Positions 59,090 to 64,000 of a DNA stretch of 64,000 nucleotides are shown piece by piece (position 1 is the first letter of the stretch; every line of letters begins with the position of its first letter). This DNA is from Verrucomicrobiota bacterium (GTDB taxonomy: Bacteria > Verrucomicrobiota > Verrucomicrobiia > Verrucomicrobiales > Verrucomicrobiaceae). Below the pieces are notes generated by a model that ran no database searches, was not told the DNA's origin, and saw only the letters and a list, made by a program, of their open reading frames with translations. The stretch spans positions 1 to 64,000 of the forward strand of contig JANYCZ010000078.1 of assembly GCA_025360015.1 (NCBI GenBank). The letters run 5' to 3'. Both the position numbers and the translations under genes were made by a program.

Positions 59090-59118
59090 CTTAGTTGGTT
59101 ATAATGCAACGAACTAAG
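59090..59118. promoter_or_regulatory. 29-bp palindrome upstream of the Fur-family gene
   Basis: CTTAGTT (59090-59096) pairs with AACTAAG (59112-59118), with a further GTT/AAC pair inside; the core contains TATAAT (59100-59105). Read on the minus strand, GTTGCATTATAACC matches GTTGCATATAAACC of the znuA region at 12 of 14 positions. It lies between two divergent genes, about 145 bp from each, so it could control either or both. The rest of the 58959-59261 gap holds no gene. Confidence 0.45.
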
Positions 59119-59261
59119 GATCGGCGATGCCTGAGGTGAGGGGGCCCTAGGAGGAGGGGAAATTTCCAAGATATTTAGAGTGGGCGTTCAAATTAATTTA
59201 AAATAATTATGGCTTTTATTGTTAATATTGATAAAATTACTCGCACTGCCTGATTCCTCGC

Positions 59262-59861
59262 ATGCCTTTACCATTTTCATTCTCCACTCAACGTCAAAGC
59301 TCTGAGGCCGAAAGTCCCGAGGAGCCCATGGCCATGGCTGTTTCTGAGAAAGTGATGAGCCATGCTCCCGGGCATGTCATCACTGAGCCGCTGCCAGGAA
59401 CTCTGGGAAGTGCTTTTTCGCCGCCCGCACTGGATGCGATGCCACGGGCAGTCGCCGCTTTCCCACGCCGGGCCACGGTGCACTCACCCAATCAGCCTTT
59501 CGCCCAAGAGCCGGAAGCCTCCCTGCCAGCAGACCTGCAATTGACGGCCGCAGTGCCACCGCCCACGGCAACGCAGTCATCTTCGCAGGGGACAGCTTCG
59601 GGGCATGACTGGCCGGCGCAGATCGACCAGCTGCGCAACGACATCTTTGGCATCGCTATGAATGTGAGCGCCATGAATGACCGGATTGACCGGATTGACC
59701 AACGGCCTCCTCAAGCCGGACCCTCGGTGCAGGCGGACATCGCCACTTTGCGTGGTGAGATCGAAACGTGGCTTGAAAACCACCTCAATGCGGCCGTCGA
59801 GCACTGCATGCGTCAGATCATCAGCCGCAAGAATTCCTCTGCCAACTGTCCCGTCAACTGA
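59262..59861 (+). CDS. unknown protein preceding the hybrid kinase
   Basis: A 199-residue protein, Pro/Ser/Ala-rich and probably disordered up to about 115, then a helical, coiled-coil-like part (PAQIDQLRNDIFGIAMNVSAMNDRIDRIDQR) and an amphipathic end (ADIATLRGEIETWLENHLNAAVEHCMRQIISRKN). No family recognised. It has no signal peptide. It lies 32 bp ahead of a hybrid histidine kinase on the same strand and the two are likely co-transcribed, so it may be a scaffold or input partner. Confidence 0.6.
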   Translation: MPLPFSFSTQRQSSEAESPEEPMAMAVSEKVMSHAPGHVITEPLPGTLGSAFSPPALDAMPRAVAAFPRRATVHSPNQPFAQEPEASLPADLQLTAAVPPPTATQSSSQGTASGHDWPAQIDQLRNDIFGIAMNVSAMNDRIDRIDQRPPQAGPSVQADIATLRGEIETWLENHLNAAVEHCMRQIISRKNSSANCPVN

Positions 59862-59893
59862 CCGCCGTATCTGAACTATTCGATTCATCTTCT

Positions 59894-61909
59894 ATGAACT
59901 CCCTGAGACTTCGCATCTTATTTCCCCTCTGGCTGTTCGGCTTTTTGCCGGCCATGGGAGCCACCCGCATGATGGGCCAGCCGCTCGAATGGTTTTTCGG
60001 CATCACCGGCGTCCTCCTTGGCGGTGGTGTCTTCCTGGCCGCCTACCTGATTTCCGGCTGGCTGCTCAAACCAACGACGGCTGTCATGAAAGGCACCACG
60101 GCGGTGCTGCGTGGTGTGCCTCCGGACGCCCATTCCGCTGAATGGCTGCCAGCCGATTTCTGGAAGCTGCGCTGCGACATCAACATGATCTTTGCCAAGC
60201 AGCGCCAGGCGCTCAATGCCGCCGAGCAGCATGCCTGCCAGACCGCGCAGCGCCTGCTCAATGCCGAACGCCTGCTGCGTGAAGCCTTCACCGCTTTGCA
60301 GGGCCTGTTTGCCGCCAGTGATGAGGGCGTGCTCGTGGTGGATGCCCAGGGCTCCATCATCGCCTCAAACGCCAAGCTGGATGATTTCCTCGGCAAGCCG
60401 GTGGAAGAAGTCGCCGGACGTGATTCCTCCCGAGTTCTCAATGCACTGATCGAACGCTTCCAAGAGAAAGCCGTGATCACCGCGTGGATCGAAAAAACCG
60501 CCACCACTCTTGAAGGCCAGGATGAAACACCGCCGCTCGTCTCCAATGACAACCGGGTATTCTCCCTGCGCTCCAGCCCGATGCGTACGGATGCTGGTGA
60601 GGTGATCGGACGCATCTGGATCGTCAAGGACCGCTCGGAAATGCGGGTGCTGGAGAACCAGCTCCGTGAATCGCAGAAGATGGGCACCATCGGCCAGCTC
60701 GCGGGCGGCATCGCCCATGACTTTAACAACCTTCTCACCGCCATTCGTGGCAATCTCACGCTGGCGGAACTCACGCCAGCCTCCAATCCGGCCGGGGTGC
60801 GTGACAAGCTGCAAAACGCCAACCACGCCACCACGCGTGCGGCGGAACTCGTCAAATCACTGCTCGGCTACTCACGCCGCAGCACTGGCATCGCCGTGCG
60901 CAAGGCCACCAATCTCAAGCGCCTCCTGGCCGATGTGCAGAACCTCCTCAAGCACAGCGTCGATCCGCGCGTCACCATTCAAATGCGTGGCGGCATGGAT
61001 GCCTCCTACGCAACCGGGGATGCCACGCAGATCGAGCAGGTCATGCTCAATCTCTGCCTCAATGCCCGCGATGCACTGCCTGCGGACAAAGGCGTGATCG
61101 AGATCGCCGTCGAGAACGTCACGCATCGCATGCCGACGAAAGCCGCCGCCAGCAATGACGCCTCAGACTTCGTCATGCTCGTCGTGCGGGACAACGGCCA
61201 CGGCATTTCCGAAGAGCACCGCCAGCGCATCTTTGAGCCCTTCTTCACGACGAAGGCCGGCAGCAAGGGCACCGGCCTGGGCCTCTCCACCGCGCAGGAC
61301 ATCGTCCGTGAGCACGGCGGCTGGGTCGAGTTCGACAGCGAAGTGGGACGCGGCAGCGAGTTCCGGGTGTTCCTTCCGCGTTTGCACAGCCCTGAAGAGC
61401 TCGAAGAGGAGACGCCGATCGACAACGGCCCGGCCATCAATGCCCCTGCGGGTGGTCAGACCACCATTCTCGTCGTGGATGACGAGGCACCGGTGCGTTC
61501 CATCGCCATGAACATGCTCGGTTTCCTCGGCTATCGCGTCCTCGAAGCGTGCGACGGCCAGCAGGCCCTGGACATCCTCCTGCGCAGCAATGAGAAGGTG
61601 GACGCCGTCCTGCTGGACATCTACATGCCCAAGCTTTCCGGTCGTGACACCTTCAAGGAACTGCGCGCCGTCGGCAATGAAGTGCCGGTCGTGGTTTGCA
61701 GCGGCTTTGTGATAGATCCTGATGAGTTTACCATTCTCAGCCAGGGGCGCACCCCGCCGGTGGACATCATGCTCAAGCCCTACTCGCTGGACGGTCTGAG
61801 CAAGGCGCTCGCCAAAGCCGTGGAGAAGTCACAGGGGGAGGCGCCTGCGCGCGCTTTTGAGCTCACCGCAAGCCGCGCTCCGCAGCAGGCCGCGATGCTT
61901 GTTTCCTGA
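59894..61909 (+). CDS. PAS-domain hybrid sensor histidine kinase/response regulator
   Basis: A 671-residue membrane kinase. Two helices (about 7-25 and 34-58) with almost no periplasmic loop, then a linker helix, a PAS domain (about 135-250, [25 protein letters not shown]), a HisKA domain with His275 ([10 protein letters not shown]), and a HATPase domain with [24 protein letters not shown] and GTGLGLS. It ends in a receiver domain (VVDDEAP, Asp575 in [15 protein letters not shown]). There is no Hpt domain, so output needs a separate phosphotransfer protein, or the receiver has an inhibitory role. Stimulus unknown. Confidence 0.92.
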   Translation: MNSLRLRILFPLWLFGFLPAMGATRMMGQPLEWFFGITGVLLGGGVFLAAYLISGWLLKPTTAVMKGTTAVLRGVPPDAHSAEWLPADFWKLRCDINMIFAKQRQALNAAEQHACQTAQRLLNAERLLREAFTALQGLFAASDEGVLVVDAQGSIIASNAKLDDFLGKPVEEVAGRDSSRVLNALIERFQEKAVITAWIEKTATTLEGQDETPPLVSNDNRVFSLRSSPMRTDAGEVIGRIWIVKDRSEMRVLENQLRESQKMGTIGQLAGGIAHDFNNLLTAIRGNLTLAELTPASNPAGVRDKLQNANHATTRAAELVKSLLGYSRRSTGIAVRKATNLKRLLADVQNLLKHSVDPRVTIQMRGGMDASYATGDATQIEQVMLNLCLNARDALPADKGVIEIAVENVTHRMPTKAAASNDASDFVMLVVRDNGHGISEEHRQRIFEPFFTTKAGSKGTGLGLSTAQDIVREHGGWVEFDSEVGRGSEFRVFLPRLHSPEELEEETPIDNGPAINAPAGGQTTILVVDDEAPVRSIAMNMLGFLGYRVLEACDGQQALDILLRSNEKVDAVLLDIYMPKLSGRDTFKELRAVGNEVPVVVCSGFVIDPDEFTILSQGRTPPVDIMLKPYSLDGLSKALAKAVEKSQGEAPARAFELTASRAPQQAAMLVS

Positions 61910-61998
61910 GAGCAAGCGAAATGGCAGGGAGAAAACCGACTCCAGGCGACCATCTTTCCACTTTTAGATTGCTGCAAAGGGGCTACCATCCGCGCCCC

Positions 61999-63357
61999 AT
62001 GATCAAAGTCGGCCTCGTCTCCCTCGGTTGCGCGAAAAACCTCATCGACTCGGAAATCATGATCGGCCACCTCCAGCAGGCGGGCATGGTCATGACACCC
62101 GAGCCCGAACTCGCGGACGTGCTTATCGTGAACACCTGCTCGTTCATCGACATGGCAAAGAAGGAGAGCGTGGGAGCGGTGCATGACGCCGTGGACCAGC
62201 GGGCGGGCTCGAAGACGCGGGCGCGGCAGAAGATCATCGTGGCGGGCTGTCTTTCGCAGCGCTTTTCACAGGAGCTCCCCGGCCTCATGCCAGAGGTGGA
62301 TGCTTTCATCGGCCTCGATCAGATCACGCAGGTGGCCCCCATCATTCAGAAGCTCATGGGCACCCCGGACCACGAGCAGGAAAACCACGTCACCCGCCAG
62401 CCGCAGTACATCCCGGATTACGACACGCCGCGCTTCCGCCTGACGCCGAAGCACATGGCCTACATCAAGATTGCCGAAGGCTGCAATCATCCCTGCTCCT
62501 TCTGCATCATCCCACGCATCCGCGGCCGCCATCGCAGCCGCACGCAGGAGAGCATCGTCAAAGAGGCGCAGCAGCTCATTGCCAGCGGAGTGAAGGAGAT
62601 CAATCTCATCTCCCAGGACACCACCTATTTCGGCATGGACAAGTGGACGGAAGAGCGGCCGAAACCGCGCAGCGGGGTGGACTCCACCAAGGGCGAATCC
62701 CTTTCCTCCCTCCTCCGTGAGCTGAACAAGATCGAAGGCGACTTTTGGATCCGCCTGCTTTACACGCATCCCGCGCATTGGAGTGACGATCTCATCCTGG
62801 CCATCGCCGAGAGCCCCAAAGTCGTGCGTTACATTGACATGCCGCTGCAGCACATCAGCGACCGCATGCTGGGCCTTATGAAGCGCGAAACGGATGGTGC
62901 TTACATCCGCGATCTCATCAAGCGCATCCGCACCGGCATCCCCGGCATCGCCATCCGCACCACCTTCATCGTGGGATTCCCCGGTGAAACCGAGGCCGAT
63001 TTCAATGAGCTGCTGCAGTTCATCCAGGACACGAAGTTTGAACGTGCCGGCGTCTTCAACTACTCCCGCGAGGAAGACACCCGCGCCGCTAAGATGGAGG
63101 ACCAGATCCACCACATGACCCGCAAGGCCCGCTGGAACGAGGCCATGCGCGCCATCCAGCGCAGCATTGAGGGCTTCAACACCACGCAGGTCGGCCGCAA
63201 GATGCGCGTCCTTGTGGAAGAACCCGGCGTTGCCCGCAGTGAAATGGACGCGCCGGACATCGACACCACGGTTTTCGTGAACAAGAAGCTGCCGGTGGGG
63301 AGCTTTGCGGACATCACCGTCAAGGAGTGGCGTGGGTACGATCTTGTCGCGTCTTGA
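61999..63357 (+). CDS. rimO: ribosomal protein S12 methylthiotransferase
   Basis: Radical SAM methylthiotransferase of 452 residues that modifies the conserved Asp of ribosomal protein S12. N-terminal UPF0004 domain with Cys11 (VSLGCAKNLIDSE), Cys47 (NTCSFID) and a third Cys in VAGCLSQ; the SAM cluster is CNHPCSFC followed by IIPRIRGRHRSR, diagnostic for RimO; a TRAM domain closes the protein. The start at 61999 (MIKVGLVSLGC) is the family start; 26 upstream codons are not. Confidence 0.95.
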   Translation: MIKVGLVSLGCAKNLIDSEIMIGHLQQAGMVMTPEPELADVLIVNTCSFIDMAKKESVGAVHDAVDQRAGSKTRARQKIIVAGCLSQRFSQELPGLMPEVDAFIGLDQITQVAPIIQKLMGTPDHEQENHVTRQPQYIPDYDTPRFRLTPKHMAYIKIAEGCNHPCSFCIIPRIRGRHRSRTQESIVKEAQQLIASGVKEINLISQDTTYFGMDKWTEERPKPRSGVDSTKGESLSSLLRELNKIEGDFWIRLLYTHPAHWSDDLILAIAESPKVVRYIDMPLQHISDRMLGLMKRETDGAYIRDLIKRIRTGIPGIAIRTTFIVGFPGETEADFNELLQFIQDTKFERAGVFNYSREEDTRAAKMEDQIHHMTRKARWNEAMRAIQRSIEGFNTTQVGRKMRVLVEEPGVARSEMDAPDIDTTVFVNKKLPVGSFADITVKEWRGYDLVAS

Positions 63358-63408
63358 ACTGGTCACGGGATGGTCAAGAGGTCAAGGCACCCCTCTTGAC
63401 CGTTAATC

Positions 63409-64000
63409 TCAATCGGCTGCCTTGGGGCTGAATCGCTCCGCCACACGCTCCACACCGCCGCGTGGCCCATTCACGGGCTTGAAGGCACCAGATTCCCAGC
63501 CTGTTTTTTCTGGGTAGGGATAGAGCGGCATGTCGAGTTCGGTTTTGCCATCGACCAAACGCTGGGCGTTGAGGGTGTGCGGGACCTCGCCTTTTTCGCG
63601 CCAGTTCATGACCAGGCCGAGCATGTCGGGCAGTTTGTTGATGCCGGGGCCGGGGCCATGGCTCATGCCGGGAACGATGTAGAATTTGCAAAACGATGCT
63701 GCTTTTTCCAGAGAGCCGAAGTGAGCGATGACGCGCTCGTAGTAGTCGAGTGTGGCGTGGTAGGGCACGCAGGAGTCGGCCGAGCCGGAGATCATGATGA
63801 GTTTGCCGCCGCGCTTTTCAAAGGGGGTGAGATCAGGGTTTTCTGCGTTGAGATAAGGACCCAGCGCGGCGGTGTAGGTGTCGATGTCCTTGCCGAAATC
63901 GAGGCTCTGCATGTCCTTGTCTTTGCCGAAGACCCACTGAAAAAGATAGAGGTGGCCGTGGGCGATCTTGAAGGAACTGCCGAAGGGGATGCCGTCAAAG
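63409..64000 (-). CDS. tannase/feruloyl esterase family protein, C-terminal part
   Basis: Truncated by the right window edge; the frame is open to base 64000 and beyond. Visible residues begin FDGIPFGSSFKIAHGHLYLFQWVFGKD, then GGKLIMISGSADSCVPY, which should contain the catalytic Asp, and VPGMSHGPGP with the catalytic His of this alpha/beta-hydrolase family. The nucleophilic Ser lies outside the window. Such enzymes are usually exported and cleave aromatic esters of plant material. Convergent with rimO. Confidence 0.75.
   Translation of the reverse strand, partial: FDGIPFGSSFKIAHGHLYLFQWVFGKDKDMQSLDFGKDIDTYTAALGPYLNAENPDLTPFEKRGGKLIMISGSADSCVPYHATLDYYERVIAHFGSLEKAASFCKFYIVPGMSHGPGPGINKLPDMLGLVMNWREKGEVPHTLNAQRLVDGKTELDMPLYPYPEKTGWESGAFKPVNGPRGGVERVAERFSPKAAD

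Noticed and set aside
1-64000. tRNA, rRNA, integrase or transposase genes
   Set aside because: None recognised on reading both strands; weak tRNA-like cloverleaf sequences cannot be excluded without a scan.

Overview
The window reads as about 64 kb of GC-rich chromosome from a Gram-negative bacterium, most likely a member of the Verrucomicrobiota (Prosthecobacter or a relative). This is an inference from gene content: a Tat-exported Gfo/Idh/MocA oxidoreductase, a DUF1080 protein, a secreted FAD oxidoreductase with a golvesin-like C-terminus, a NagB protein fused to a PIG-L domain, a very long secreted repeat protein, and intergenic spaces full of small hairpins. No rRNA, tRNA, CRISPR array, prophage or transposase gene was recognised.

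Layout. 1-3.8 kb: a 9-bp tandem repeat at the left edge, a DUF1232 gene, and a minus-strand operon (DoxX-like membrane protein, Gfo/Idh oxidoreductase, discoidin-like lipoprotein) closed by a terminator. 4-6.9 kb: a cyclic-nucleotide-domain protein, DUF3307, an alkaline-phosphatase-superfamily protein and a small exported protein. 7.2-10.6 kb: thiH-thiS, a VOC protein and a PBP4-type carboxypeptidase. 11-17.7 kb: a DUF1080 protein and a complete RND efflux operon (adaptor, pump, outer-membrane factor). 17.9-23.3 kb: a LacI-type regulator divergent from a cupin and a zinc alcohol dehydrogenase, then the FAD oxidoreductase, followed by two extra copies of its own 3' end. 23.5-26.5 kb: accessory DNA dense in hairpins and repeats around three unknown genes. 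27-33 kb: a zinc uptake locus (permease, ATPase, unknown anchored protein, binding protein, divergent TonB receptor) with Fur-family-type palindromes between znuA and the receptor. 33-44 kb: WbaP-like glycosylphosphotransferase, a family 2 glycosyltransferase and an 8.2-kb secreted repeat-protein gene, probably a surface/matrix locus. 44-49.3 kb: KamA-like aminomutase, a B12-type radical SAM protein coupled to DUF1826, and a winged-helix regulator coupled to a lipoprotein. 49.4-58.5 kb: AsmA-like protein, a second VOC protein, pyrD, an AlkB-like dioxygenase, a BNR-type secreted protein, lipA and the NagB/PIG-L fusion. 58.5-64 kb: a Fur-family regulator, an unknown protein, a hybrid histidine kinase, rimO and a truncated tannase-family gene.

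The most unusual content is intergenic. (1) Hairpins whose two arms vary together while the flank (for example CAAAGTRGC) and loop stay constant. (2) A folded element of about 106 bp present four times. (3) Heptanucleotide arrays of unrelated sequence that share a period of exactly 7. (4) A gene followed by two further copies of its own coding tail, one of which differs only at synonymous sites. In coding sequence the stand-outs are the module architecture of the giant protein and a PIG-L domain that appears to have lost its metal site.
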